DNA of 13,373 nt from Tulasnella sp. 424 (GCA_019633425.1 WSUB01000398.1:1-13373), one strand, 5' to 3'. Positions 1-8,345 are shown, counted from the stretch's first letter. The notes: generated by a model from the sequence alone, not told the origin. Translations and numbers: made by a program.

Positions 1-2
1 AC

Positions 3-488
3 CAACAGTTCATGCTCGGCCAATCTCTCCTTGTCGCTCCCGTCTTCACCACCGACGATCGCGACACCGAATATTACGTCCCCGCGGGCAAATGGACTTC
101 TTTCTGGGACTCGTCCAAAACCGTTCAAGGTTCTTCGTGGGTCAAGGAGAAAGTCGCCTACGATGATTTACCCGTCCTCGTGAGGGAAAACTCGCTCTTG
201 CTGGTCGGCAAATCCGGACTCGGCAAACCCGACTGGGACTACAATGGCGGATTAGAAGTGAGGGTTTACGAGCTCTCGGAGGGAGCATCTGTAGAAGCTG
301 TCGTGCCGGGTGGAAAGAGTTCCGAGAAGGCTGCCACGTTGAAGGCGGAGAGGAAGGATGGGAAGGTCACCGTCAAGGTCGTGAACGGAAGCTTGAAAGG
401 ATGGAGCGCGACGCTGTTCGCGCAGGGATCAGGAAGCCACCTTTCGACTGTCGCCGCTGGCGATGACGGCGCATCGTTCACGCTCTAA
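3..488 (+). CDS. GH31 alpha-xylosidase paralogue, C-terminal part only (runs off the left edge)
   Basis: An open frame of 161 codons plus TAA starts at the window edge without its own start codon. It aligns end to end with the last exon of the complete GH31 gene at 5321-5893, beginning at the Q-Q-F-M-L-G segment. It covers the end of the catalytic region and the C-terminal beta-sandwich domains. About ten residues differ from the complete gene, all mild, and no stop or frameshift is present, so this looks like a living paralogue whose catalytic exons lie outside the window. DNA difference from the complete gene is about 12% over the first 390 bp but only one base in the last ~98 bp. It is nearly identical (two differences in 415 bp) to the fragment at 7922-8336. 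Identity of the family is firm; whether the whole gene is functional cannot be seen. Confidence 0.88.
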   Translation, partial: QQFMLGQSLLVAPVFTTDDRDTEYYVPAGKWTSFWDSSKTVQGSSWVKEKVAYDDLPVLVRENSLLLVGKSGLGKPDWDYNGGLEVRVYELSEGASVEAVVPGGKSSEKAATLKAERKDGKVTVKVVNGSLKGWSATLFAQGSGSHLSTVAAGDDGASFTL

Positions 489-726
489 TCTCGTTGAAAA
501 GATGATTTGGAACCAAATTGTAAATATCTTGTTTGGAAAATCAGTACAGAATTGTGGAGCCCGTGTCAGTCGGCCCTGGTCAACCTCCCTCGACGGCCAT
601 GATTCGCATCCAAAAACCTATTGCGCTGCCTTCACTCGCGGTGAGATTACAGGAACGAAAAAAACAGAGAGCCATATATTATTCAATAACGAGGAAATAA
701 ATATATCTGCGTACGCGGTCTAGCCG
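489..726 (+). repeat. GH31 3' flank, copy 1
   Basis: This 3' untranslated and downstream DNA is duplicated. Bases 489-641 align with 5894-6050 behind the complete GH31 gene at roughly 80% identity by eye, sharing for example the run G-T-C-A-G-T-C-G-G-C-C-C. The far end (about 690-726, ending GTACGCGGTCTAGC) recurs at 2047-2083 and, inverted, near 7620-7660. An AATAAA at about 697 is a possible polyadenylation signal. The duplicated unit therefore includes the gene end, its flank and the start of module X. Confidence 0.7.
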
Positions 727-781
727 CTCTCTCTCCTCGTCAACGAAGCGATACAAGTCGAGGGGAGAGAGTGTTTACCAG

Positions 782-1320
782 GGCTCACCACAAGGAGGCC
801 CGCGTTCCGACTTTCGAGCCCCGCAAAAAAACACCACACCGAGGTGGACCGAAAGTACGGAACCTCGGATTGTGATGACTCCGAGCTCGCCGCAGTGCCA
901 GCGAAGCAGGACAACTCCAGACGAGTGTCCTGCGCTCAGGAAGAGAGGAAGGAAAATTAAATTGGGGCCTGGGCAGGCTCAACCACTGGGCGGCGCCTCG
1001 CACGCAGTGGCCACTGCCGATCTAGACATCGTATGTCACACAACCAGTCCAGTCTAAAGGAGGGGGGGTGAGACACGTAGCAATAGATAACCATTCGATT
1101 TGTACGACTTACCCAGTTCTGTGAGCTGGACCACAAAGCCGGGTCGCTCGGGACCCTCTTGTGTTGCTTGTATGAACGGTTGGACCTAATGAGAATATCA
1201 GAGGACTTAGAAGATGCAAAGCAGTCGCAGGTGTCGGCACGGTCGGCCTTGATATCATGATTTCAAGACGTCTGGCTGGAGATGGGGGATGGTAGAGGTG
1301 GGAGTGGTTGTATATCGGAC
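782..1320 (+). pseudogene. Gene X, left copy, broken
   Basis: This is a decayed copy of the unrecognised gene X that is open on the minus strand at 7204-7576. Translated similarity starts right after a TTTACCAG splice-acceptor-like site with H-H-K-E-A-R-V-P-T-F-E-P-R-K-K. An extra A in the A-run near 825-831 then shifts the frame. A 148-bp block at about 863-1010, absent from the other copy, interrupts the next segment. After it, homology resumes (C-C-A-C-T-G-C-C-G-A-T) and continues through the intron and the second exon to the G-rich 3' end near 1250-1320, with further stops. The acceptor of the internal intron is also changed (ACAAAG where the other copy has ACAG). This copy is dead; function is unknown. 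Confidence 0.65.
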
Positions 1321-1339
1321 TGCTGAGGTTTTCTTATAC

Positions 1340-1610
1340 CCACGCTCCTGACGTAAGCAGAGCAGCAACGTCACGGAGCCCTCCTTTTCTCGATTTGGGT
1401 ATCAACCGTCTCAAACATCTGGACCCTCTCTTCTACCCTCTTCCACCACCAACGACAGGTCTTGCCATCATGGACGAACCCCTCACATCTCATCAAACTC
1501 CACCCGTTCAGCCCCCCGATCTTGGGGACCTCATGAAATCTCGTATGGCCAACGCAGTCCTCCTGCAGGTTCGTCGTGAGCACATCTCGCTCTTGGCAAC
1601 GGTCATATTT
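1340..1610 (+). pseudogene. Gene Y 5' fragment (Y3): promoter and first exon only
   Basis: This stretch matches the promoter and first exon of Y2 (10776-11076). It has TGACGTAA at 1349-1356, a shared TTTCTCGATTTGGGTATC block, and an ATG at 1470, 113 bp after the motif. The frame begins M-D-E-P-L-T and shares P-D-L-G-D-L-M-K with Y2's P-D-L-R-D-F-M-K and the L-L-Q-V-R-R-E segment. Similarity to Y2 fades near 1600-1610, where a pyrimidine-rich tract begins. The frame stays open to 1832, but the extension is low-complexity hydrophobic sequence unlike Y. A Y copy that lost everything after most of exon 1 is the simplest reading. Confidence 0.6.
1349..1356 (+). promoter_or_regulatory. CRE-like bZIP motif upstream of Y3
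   Basis: TGACGTAA, followed by GCAGAG, lies 113 bp before the Y3 ATG. The same element occurs at nearly the same distance before the other Y starts. TGACGTMA is the known binding core of CRE/ATF-type bZIP factors; that it acts here is inferred from its conservation. Confidence 0.45.
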
Positions 1611-1882
1611 GTTTCTGTGCTCTTCCTCCTCTTCCCTCACTTACCCTCTTCCTACTTCCAATCGTCCCTTTTTTACAATTCCAATATATGTCCCTTTCCA
1701 CTCCATGATGCTTTATGTTTTATTTTACTCATTCTTCATTTGTGTTTTGCGCGTCTCCCCTGTTCCCTTGCTTTGACCCCTATTCCACGCTTTGGCCTTC
1801 GTGACCGTGCATTTCCCATTAGGGTGCTGTAAGAAAGTCACCGCCGCTTTCTTACCGGGTTTAAAACACCGGTGTTTCATCT
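1611..1882. other. Pyrimidine-rich filler between Y3 and the GH31 flank copy
   Basis: About 270 bp of T/C-rich DNA separate the Y3 exon fragment from the GH31 flank copy. I see no gene. The segment just before 1883 contains a few short matches to the GH31 coding end (for example GTCACCGCCGCT near 1838), so a very decayed coding tail is possible but not demonstrable. Confidence 0.4.
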
Positions 1883-2083
1883 TTCACCCTCTAATCTCGT
1901 TGGAAGAAAGGACTTGAAGCCAAACTGTAAAAGGAAAAAAAAAAACCAGCGTACAATTGCACTTCCCATATCAGTCTAAGTGATTTCAACACCGAGCAAA
2001 TAAATACACAATGTTGGAAGGTTCCCTATGAATACTATTCGGTAGCGAGGAAACAAATACATATATACGTACGTGGTCTAGCG
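1883..2083 (+). repeat. GH31 3' flank, copy lacking the coding part
   Basis: The segment opens with TTCACCCTCTAATCTCG, which matches the end of the GH31 coding sequence and stop at 477-493 with one change. It continues with a diverged 3' flank (GTTGGAAGAAAGGACTTGAAGCC against GTTGAAAAGATGATTTGGAACC, each in part) and ends GTACGTGGTCTAGC, equivalent to 712-725. It contains an AATAAA near 2000. In copy 1 gene X follows at this point; here X is missing and a Y promoter copy follows directly. Confidence 0.6.
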
Positions 2084-2104
2084 CTGCCGAGGCGGTGGCG
2101 TTTC

Positions 2105-2305
2105 TAATACTCACGGTGTCGACGTAAGCAGAGTACTCAGACGACGCCACTGTCATCGATCGTCGAAACCTATACTTCCCGATCTGAGCATCGCCTGGAT
2201 CAGAACGCGCGAACTCGCTCTTCTACCGCAAGCGCCAAAATGGAGACGGCCGTCCCGACCTTTTCCAGCCCCACTGATACCACGCCGAGAAAGCATCGGG
2301 CGTAG
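2105..2305 (+). pseudogene. Gene Y 5' fragment (Y4): promoter, ATG and a 21-codon frame
   Basis: CGACGTAAGCAGAGT at about 2120-2134 and the following ~70 bp (CAGACGACGCC, GTCATCGATCG, CGAAACC) align with the Y2 promoter at 10779-10830. An ATG at 2240 lies about 112 bp after the motif, the same spacing as in the other Y copies. It opens a frame M-E-T-A-V-P that stops at TAG 2303-2305, and beyond the ATG no convincing Y protein similarity is seen. I interpret this as a promoter copy whose coding part was lost or replaced, now lying upstream of the complete GH31 gene, so it could supply that gene's promoter. Confidence 0.5.
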
Positions 2306-2555
2306 CATGTTACGCTCCGGCAACACCCACCTGCACACCCTGGCAGCTGATAAGGTCCAAGGGTGAGCATTTTTCATTTCCCCAAGGGGTAAGCGATAAG
2401 CTGTCAGATGTTCTATCTTATAATCAGTGAACTCTACTGTAACAAGGAGTAATTAATGCTGACCTGGTCGTCTCTTTATCTCTTTACATAGGCCCTTGGT
2501 CCTGGACGCACTAAGCCAATCCCCCTACCTCAGCACTTGGGCCTGTTGAACCGTC
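2306..2555 (+). promoter_or_regulatory. 5' region of the complete GH31 gene, possible leader intron
   Basis: This 250-bp stretch holds no recognisable coding sequence. A CCAAT box is at 2516-2520, about 40 bp before the ATG. A good intron signature lies at 2389-2491: donor GTAAGC, CTGAC branch-like site at 2459-2463 and acceptor TTACATAG. A donor GTGAGC at 2363 is an alternative. The leader may therefore be spliced, with transcription starting in the Y4-derived promoter. This is inference from splice motifs only. Confidence 0.4.
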
Positions 2556-5500
2556 ATGAAATTCATCGACTGTCTCTGGATTCCGAAAGATGGCATTAAA
2601 CCTGCTTATGGTATCGCTGTAACCGACGTAACGACTCATGGCAACGGAATCGATTTGCGGGTTGCTACTCGTCCGGTTCGCCATCGTGGTGATACCCTCG
2701 GAGGTACGAATACAGTAAACCTCTAAGCATACTATTTACTCTTGGTTAATATCGATTAGAATCTTTTCAGGCCCTTTGCTCTTCGTAAACCTCACCTCGC
2801 CTTCTGAAGGGATCATCGGTCTCAAAGTCAAGCACTTCGGAGTCAGTCAACCCTACTGCCCCTGCTTTTCCCCCTCGACCGCTAGCCTTTTATTACACAC
2901 GACTGACTACTTTCTGTCATTCTTCTCTTTGTGCTTCGCTCTTCGCTAAATATAAGGGCCTAGCACCTCGGAGGGCCAACTTCGAGCTCTTCCCTGACGT
3001 TCCTCCCACACCTCCCAACATCCAAACTTTGATGAATCCCATATCCGCAACCATCGTATCCGGACCGCTTTCAGCAGTCGTCTCCACTGTCCCAGGCCAA
3101 TATGGAATAGACTTTGTGCCCACATCCGACCCGAAGCACATACTCACCTTTTCCGGTCAGAAATTTCAAGCGGTCGTCGATGTACCGTCCAAATGGGTCA
3201 CCATGAGCGCGTCCAACGCGGGGGTGATGGCAACGGACGTGTCTGCGAGTGCGTTCGGAGTGTCTTTGCCAGCGTTCTTACGATACATTTTGCTCGATTT
3301 GAACTTGGCCGGTGGTGAGCTTATCTACGGTGCGGGAGAGGGCTTTGGTGGGGTTGTCAAGAATGGCCAGTCGATTTCGGTGTGGAATCGGGATGGTGGT
3401 ACGTCGAGCGAGCAACAATACAAGTCCGGTAAGTAATCATTTTCCTTCACCCTCGGAACGCCGAACTTCTCGAGTTGGTGAGAGAGGGGAGACCTCGAAG
3501 GCTGAGTCTTTTTGTCTTCCACCGTACGGCTAACGTTTAGTGCCGTTCTATCTCTCGTCACGTGGATACGGCATCTTCGTCAACCATCCTGGCGAAGTCG
3601 AGCTCGAAGTGGGGAGCGAGAAGATGAGCCGAGTTGGTATCAGCGTCGTAGGAGAGGAGCTTGAAGTGTTTGTGATCTATGGTCCCACTCCGAAAGAGGT
3701 ACGCTGCGGAGCTCTTCATGCCGCAAAGTGAGAGGACCAACAGCTAACCCGGCCCTGCGTGTACCGAGGTCCTCTGTCGGTATACCCAGCTCACTGGCCG
3801 ACCGGGCCTTCCACCTCTCTGGACGTTCGGCCTTTGGCTCTCCACGTCGTTTTTGACTAACTATGATGAGGAGACGGTTAGTGGGTTCTTGCAGGGCATG
3901 CGCGACCGCAACTGCGATGTACGTTCAGCCGGCCGACGGTTCGCCTAAGCCATTGCACCTGACGTCACTCTTCTGAATGAATATAGGTTCGTGTTATGCA
4001 CTTTGACTGCTTCTGGATGAAACAGTACGTCGGAGTCTCCTTCCTTTCAAAGAGTCTGTCTGGGAGTTGACCCAGAATTTTGCGTCGTCCGCTGTATATA
4101 GATATGAATGGTGCAACTTTACATTCGACCCGGACATGTTCCCCAATCCTGCCGAGTACCTCCGAAGTATTAAGGAGAAATTCGGAGTCAAAGTCTGCGT
4201 ATGGAGTACGTCGGACTACTTTCTTGTTTATCTGCTCCATCTGAGACTCAAACGCTTGGCGCTTTGACAGTCAATTCGTACATCTCGCAGGGCTCGAGCT
4301 TGTTCCAGGAAGGTCTTGAAGGAGGATACTTCATCAAGCGGACCGATGGAGATGCCTGGCAGTAAGTCATCTTGTTATTCGTTCTCGCGTTGTGGTGAGG
4401 TAGGATACTGAGCGGGCCTGACATCGCGAAGGTGGGACTTGTGGCAACCCGGGCTGGCGATCGTAGATTTCACCAATCCGGCTGCGTGCAAGTGGTACGG
4501 CGACAAGCTCAGGGCTCTCCTCGAACTCGGTGTTGACTGTTTCAAGGTAAATTCTATCTTCCCCGCGTCGTCGAATTGAAATTTGAATTCTCCTCCTTGC
4601 TTCTCCACTACCTAGACCGACTTCGGTGAACGTCTCCCCCATGCCAACGTCCAATACTTTGACGGCTCTGATCCCTACAAGATGCACAACTACTATACTC
4701 AGATTTACAACAAGCTTGTTTTCAACGTCCTCCAGGAGCGGTTTGGAGAGCACGAGGCTGTGTTGTTTGCCAGGTCAGCTACGGCTGGTGGCCAGAGGTT
4801 CCCAGTGGTGCGTATCCGTCGTCGTCGCTGTCCATAGAATCCAGGCTGGCTGAGAGGGGATGTGATGCGTAGCATTGGGGTGGCGATTGCGAGTCGACTT
4901 GGGAAGCCATGTCCGAGACGCTTCGAGGAAACCTTAGCTTGACTCTGTCCGGTTTCGGTTTTGCGTCACACGATATCGGTGGATTTGAAGGTCACCCTCC
5001 TCGTGAAATTTGTACGTCTCCCCGCTAGCTCTCTCCTTTCGCTCGCCCACAGACTCGTTATCCCATTTCAATTCTCATGATAGACATGCGTTGGTGTGCA
5101 TACGGCGCGTTCAGCAGCCACACTCGTCTGCACGGCTCCAGCTCTTACCGAGTGCCTTGGAATTACGACACCGAGAACGATGCGTCGGCTTCGAAGGCCT
5201 TGGCCAAGTTCATTGATGCCAAGCACAGGCTCTCGCAGTACATCTACGCTGCGGTAAGAAAACACGATTTCTTCCGTTTCCCTTATCCTCAGCGTCCTAA
5301 CTAAAGCCTTGTTTTTGTAGGCCATCGAAGCCCACGAGACCGGCGTCCCGGTTCAACGGCACTCCATGCTCGAGTTCCCAGCCGACCGCACCACACTGCA
5401 CCTCGACCAACAATTCATGCTCGGTCGATCGCTTCTCGTCGCTCCTGTCTTCACCACCGACGATCGCGACACCGAATACTACGTCCCCGTGGGCAAATGG

Positions 5501-5893
5501 ACATCGTTCTGGGACTCGTCCAAAGTCGTTCAAGGTCCCTCGTGGGTGAAGGAAAAGGTCGCCTATGACGATCTGCCCGTGCTCGTGAGGGATAACTCAC
5601 TCCTTCTGGTTGGCAAATCCGGACTGGGCAAACCCGACTGGGACTACAATGATGGATTAGAAGTGAGACTTTACGAGCTTTCGGAAGGAGCATCTGTAGA
5701 TGCTGTCGTGCCTGGTGGAAAGAGTACGGAGAAGGCTGCCACGTTAAGGGCGGAGAGGAAGGATGGCAAGGTTACGGTCAAGGTTGTGAATGGTAGCTTG
5801 AAAGGATGGAGCGCGACGCTGTTCGCACAGGGATCAGGAAGCCACCTTTCGACTGTCGCCGCTGGCGATGACGGCGCATCGTTCACGCTCTAA
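2556..5893 (+). CDS. GH31 alpha-xylosidase, complete, 13 exons
   Basis: My exon model is 2556-2703, 2771-2841, 2957-3428, 3541-3698, 3769-3918, 3987-4024, 4102-4205, 4271-4361, 4432-4546, 4616-4807, 4873-5011, 5084-5253 and 5321-5893. It gives 2421 nt, 806 codons plus TAA, every junction GT-AG and in phase. An in-frame TGA at 2547-2549 supports the ATG at 2556. Landmarks: YGAGEGFG (197-204), [10 protein letters not shown] (from 232), HFDCFWMK (338-345), WINSYI (W380), nucleophile Asp451 in KTDFGER, acid/base Asp518 in HWGGDCES, then the RLHGSSSYR segment and C-terminal beta domains. In the bacterial enzyme YicI, the Cys-Phe after the first-strand Asp favours xylosides; Cys341-Phe342 here match. 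The family removes alpha-linked xylose from xyloglucan oligosaccharides. No signal peptide or membrane segment is seen, so a cytosolic enzyme is likely. An alpha-glucosidase role is less likely. Confidence 0.93.
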
Positions 5894-6060
5894 TTTTGTT
5901 GAAAAGATGTTTTGGAACCAAACTATAAAAGCTTGTTTGAACAATCAACAGATAATTGTAGAGTCCCTGTCAGTCGGCCCTCAGTCAACCTATCTCGGCG
6001 TCTGTGATTCGCCTCCAAACACCTATTAATATTGCGCTGCCTTCACTCGAAAGTATAATC
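5894..6060 (+). repeat. GH31 3' flank behind the complete gene
   Basis: Bases 5894-6050 match 489-641 behind the left-edge paralogue (shared GTTGAAAAGATG, GGAACCAAA, CAGTCGGCCCT and TTGCGCTGCCTTCACTCG blocks). Beyond about 6050 the two loci diverge, so this marks the right limit of the duplicated GH31 block here; gene X does not follow in this orientation. Confidence 0.65.
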
Positions 6061-7104
6061 TTATGTTAAAGCCTGAATGATTGACTGCATCTGGGAAAAC
6101 AGAGCTTCGGGGTGGTATTTGCACACCGCTGAGCAGTTAGATCACAGTAGAAAAATATAGAGAACTAACACCTTTTAGAAGCCATTCCGCTCTAACCTCC
6201 ATTTTCCTATATGTCCGTGCTAGCTCTAGAACCCGAGATAATACGGGACCATAGCTCATTCGGGGCTTGTGTGCAGTGGGGGCGGGGGAACATTCCAACA
6301 CTCTTCGGAGAGATCTGGGCTTGAACAAGCGGCAAACACTGCGGGTCCAGTTGGACTGTGAATTCCCGAGACCCTATGGAGTCCTAGAACCATTTAGTAG
6401 ATGCTCTGGCTATATTTCGATATGCATTGTACATGGTTTGCAGGTGATTGAGCCAGTAGGTTGGGAGCAAGAATTCCAACAGTGGATCCTCACAGCCGCC
6501 GTGTTCCCCAGTACTAAACAGGATCATTAGAACCCCCTACAGCTATCGTTCACCTAGAAGGTATTTTTCACGTGTTATAAATGTTTTATTGTATGTGTTT
6601 CGTGTTCTTTCCAGGCCCTAAGCTGATCATTTGGAAAAGACTTCAGTCGAGTATAATCTCGAGAAAGAAACGGGCCCAACAGCCCAGGATGGTCAAAGAC
6701 CCAGCATATGAAGCTGTATTGCAATTCATTCAGATAATCCTTTGATGTATTCTGTATTGGGGTGACTCAAAATTGCTATCCTAGGGCTCCTTCTCCAACA
6801 TCGCCCTAACTTGACCAGTCATGTTGCCTCCCCCTTAGTGACAATTTTGCTGTAAATCTGCCATAATAAATGCACCTCAAACTTGGATATATGTCAATGA
6901 ATGATGCTTTAACTACTAGGAAAATACATTTGACGGTGTGTGGGCTGGACTTTGGTTTCTTCTGGGGCGCATTCATTTTCCTCGCAGACTGGGAATTTGT
7001 CCCCCAGCATGTGATTTGGCTCACCCCAAACACTCTCAGTTAACTTGATACTCTCCTTCAATACATTTCACTCAGTCAGGGAACCCAGCTATCATGGTCC
7101 CTGG
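6061..7104. other. Gene-poor interval between GH31 and the inverted X-Y module
   Basis: Over 1 kb holds no gene I can support. The open frames are short (under 90 codons) and have neither family resemblance nor matching splice signals. A/T content is higher than in the coding parts. The only structure seen is a candidate small inverted-repeat element at 6757-7029, listed separately. Confidence 0.5.
6757..7029. mobile_element. Candidate 273-bp MITE-like element
   Basis: The left end reads TTGGGGTGACTCAAAAT and the complement of the right end reads TTGGGGTGAGCCAAATC, giving imperfect terminal inverted repeats of about 16-18 bp with roughly three mismatches. Length (273 bp), A/T-rich interior and absence of a transposase fit a non-autonomous DNA element. 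No clear target-site duplication flanks it (left flank ends CTGTA, right flank begins ACACT), which weakens the call. It sits directly beside the truncated end of Y5. Confidence 0.3.
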
Positions 7105-7175
7105 GAGTTACCCAAATCGAGAAAAAGAGGTCTCCGCGACCGATCGTCTGCGCACCCTGCTTATGTCAGAACCAT
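7105..7175 (-). pseudogene. Gene Y promoter fragment (Y5), inverted
   Basis: Read on the minus strand, this is TGACATAAGCAGGG followed by GCGCAGACGAT and CTCTTTTTCTCGATTTGGGTAA, a clear copy of the 5' region of Y2 (10776-10850). The first exon is absent: similarity stops near 7105. It lies immediately behind the end of gene X in the same orientation, exactly as Y3 lies behind the left X copy, so X and Y were duplicated as one module. Confidence 0.6.
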
Positions 7176-7203
7176 GGCTATAAGAAAATCGACCGTCAGA
7201 TCG

Positions 7204-7576
7204 TCAACCACTATAACCACCCCCACCACCACCCCCATCTCCACGCAAACGTCTTAAAGTCATGATGTCAAGACCGGCAATGGTGATCGCTTCGTATTTG
7301 AACTCCTGGATCTCATTAGGTTCAACCATATATACAAGAAAGGCAAGAGGGGGTCCCGAGTGACCCGACTCTGTGGTCCAGTTTGTGGAATTGGGTATGT
7401 CCATCGTATCGATTGGTTATACCACTACATATCTTAACTCTCTCCCTTTTAGACTGGAATACTCATGTGATATACAGTATCTAGATCGGCAGTGGTTCCG
7501 TTCTTTCGGTAAACCTCGGCGTAGTGCTTTTTACGGGGCTCAAAAGTCGGAACGCGGGCCTCCTCGTGGTGAGCCC
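7204..7576 (-). CDS. Gene X, right copy (3' two exons; unrecognised protein)
   Basis: Two exons join in frame. Exon 7576-7463 follows a TTACCAG acceptor and encodes A-H-H-E-E-A-R-V-P-T-F-E-P-R-K-K and then Y-A-E-V-Y-R-K-N-G. Intron 7462-7371 runs GTATTC to CCACAG. Exon 7370-7204 encodes a hydrophobic stretch (P-L-A-F-L-V-Y-M-V-E-P-N-E-I) and a basic L-R-R-L-R-G before a run of glycines and a stop. Both exons follow phase-1 junctions. The frame is clean where the left copy is broken, so purifying selection or recent decay of the other copy is implied. I see no start codon or upstream exon, so this may be the 3' end of a larger gene or a truncated relic. I do not recognise the family. It runs opposite to the GH31 gene. 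Confidence 0.45.
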
Positions 7577-7610
7577 TGGTAACGCTCTCTCCTCTTGGCT
7601 TCGAACCTCC

Positions 7611-7861
7611 TGTCGACAATGAGAGAGCGACTAGACCGCGTACGCATATGTAGTCTTTCCCTTTTGTGCTCGTTATCAAAGAATATACGATTCTCTGTCA
7701 GTTAGCGTCCTAATCTAGACCGACCATACGGTCTACTGATTCTGTGTGAAGACAACTTAAATAGTGGGCTCGGCCGAATCACCCGTCTGATCGACGAAAA
7801 ACACTCTGCCCTGGAGATGTGTCCGTGCTCTTGTAGGGAACGGGGCTCGAACGAGATGAAT
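7611..7861. other. Interval between X and the GH31 breakpoint
   Basis: About 250 bp without a supportable gene. The part near 7625-7655 is the inverted copy of the GTACGCGGTCTAG segment also found at 712-725 and 2070-2083. One plus-strand frame (about 7769-7876) is open and would read L-G-R-I-T-R-L-I-D-E-K, but it ends at a TAA near 7877-7879 and cannot be linked to anything by a good splice site. Confidence 0.35.
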
Positions 7862-7921
7862 AGGGGTCGACTTATGTAAAGCTCATCAAGCAGGGGAATG
7901 GTGCATCGCGCCAGCTATCTA
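7862..7921 (+). other. Frame W, left piece, ending at the GH31 breakpoint
   Basis: An open stretch of about 20 codons (G-S-T-Y-V-K-L-I-K-Q-G-N-G-A-S) begins after an in-frame TAG at 7859-7861, which could also be a splice acceptor (AATAG). It ends where GH31 sequence starts at 7922. On its own it would not be called. It is listed because, when the proposed inversion is undone, it reads without interruption into frame W on the minus strand at 13296 (K-D-G-R-R-Y-V-A-A-R). The protein is not recognised. Confidence 0.35.
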
Positions 7922-8336
7922 GTCCCCGCGGGCAAATGGACTTCTTTCTGGGACTCGTCCAAAACCGTTCAAGGTTCTTCGTGGGTCAAGGAGAAAGTCG
8001 CCTACGATGATTTACCCGTCCTCGTGAGGGGAAACTCGCTCTTGCTGGTCGGCAAATCCGGACTCGGCAAACCCGACTGGGACTACAATGGCGGATTAGA
8101 AGTGAGGGTTTACGAGCTCTCGGAGGGAGCATCTGTAGAAGCTGTCGTGCCGGGTGGAAAGAGTTCTGAGAAGGCTGCCACGTTGAAGGCGGAGAGGAAG
8201 GATGGGAAGGTCACCGTCAAGGTCGTGAACGGAAGCTTGAAAGGATGGAGCGCGACGCTGTTCGCGCAGGGATCAGGAAGCCACCTTTCGACTGTCGCCG
8301 CTGGCGATGACGGCGCATCGTTCACGCTCTAATCTC
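7922..8336 (+). pseudogene. GH31 3' fragment, cut at its 5' end
   Basis: These 415 bp equal 78-492 of the left-edge paralogue with two substitutions (one changes E to G, one is silent). They carry the last 136 residues of the enzyme, from the V-P-A-G-K-W segment to TAA, so only the C-terminal beta-sandwich part. There is no catalytic region. An accidental ATG at 7898 opens a 144-codon frame by adding nine foreign residues. Homology ends four bases after the stop, where it runs straight into the interior of gene Y1. The missing 5' neighbour of this piece is at 13297-13373 in the opposite orientation. A separately folded product is conceivable but nothing supports its use. Confidence 0.85.
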
Positions 8337-8345
8337 ACGAGCGCG

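Noticed and set aside
266..481. A 71-codon minus-strand frame that recurs at 5671-5886 and 8110-8325
   Set aside because: It is the antisense shadow of the GH31 C-terminus and is repeated only because the sense gene is repeated.
1308..1832. A 174-codon membrane-protein-like frame
   Set aside because: Its hydrophobic half comes from a T/C-rich tract and the first half is 5' leader plus Y exon 1, so it is not a single gene.
3960..3967. TGACGTCA inside GH31 intron 5 as a regulatory site
   Set aside because: A single eight-base match inside an intron, with none of the flanking blocks seen in the Y promoters; chance is sufficient.
7204..7254. The glycine run at the end of X as a functional repeat domain
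   Set aside because: It comes from a short CCACCC-type simple repeat, and the left copy does not keep it in frame.
7835..7860. A tRNA T-arm-like TTCGAGCC on the minus strand
   Set aside because: No acceptor, D or anticodon arms can be folded around it.
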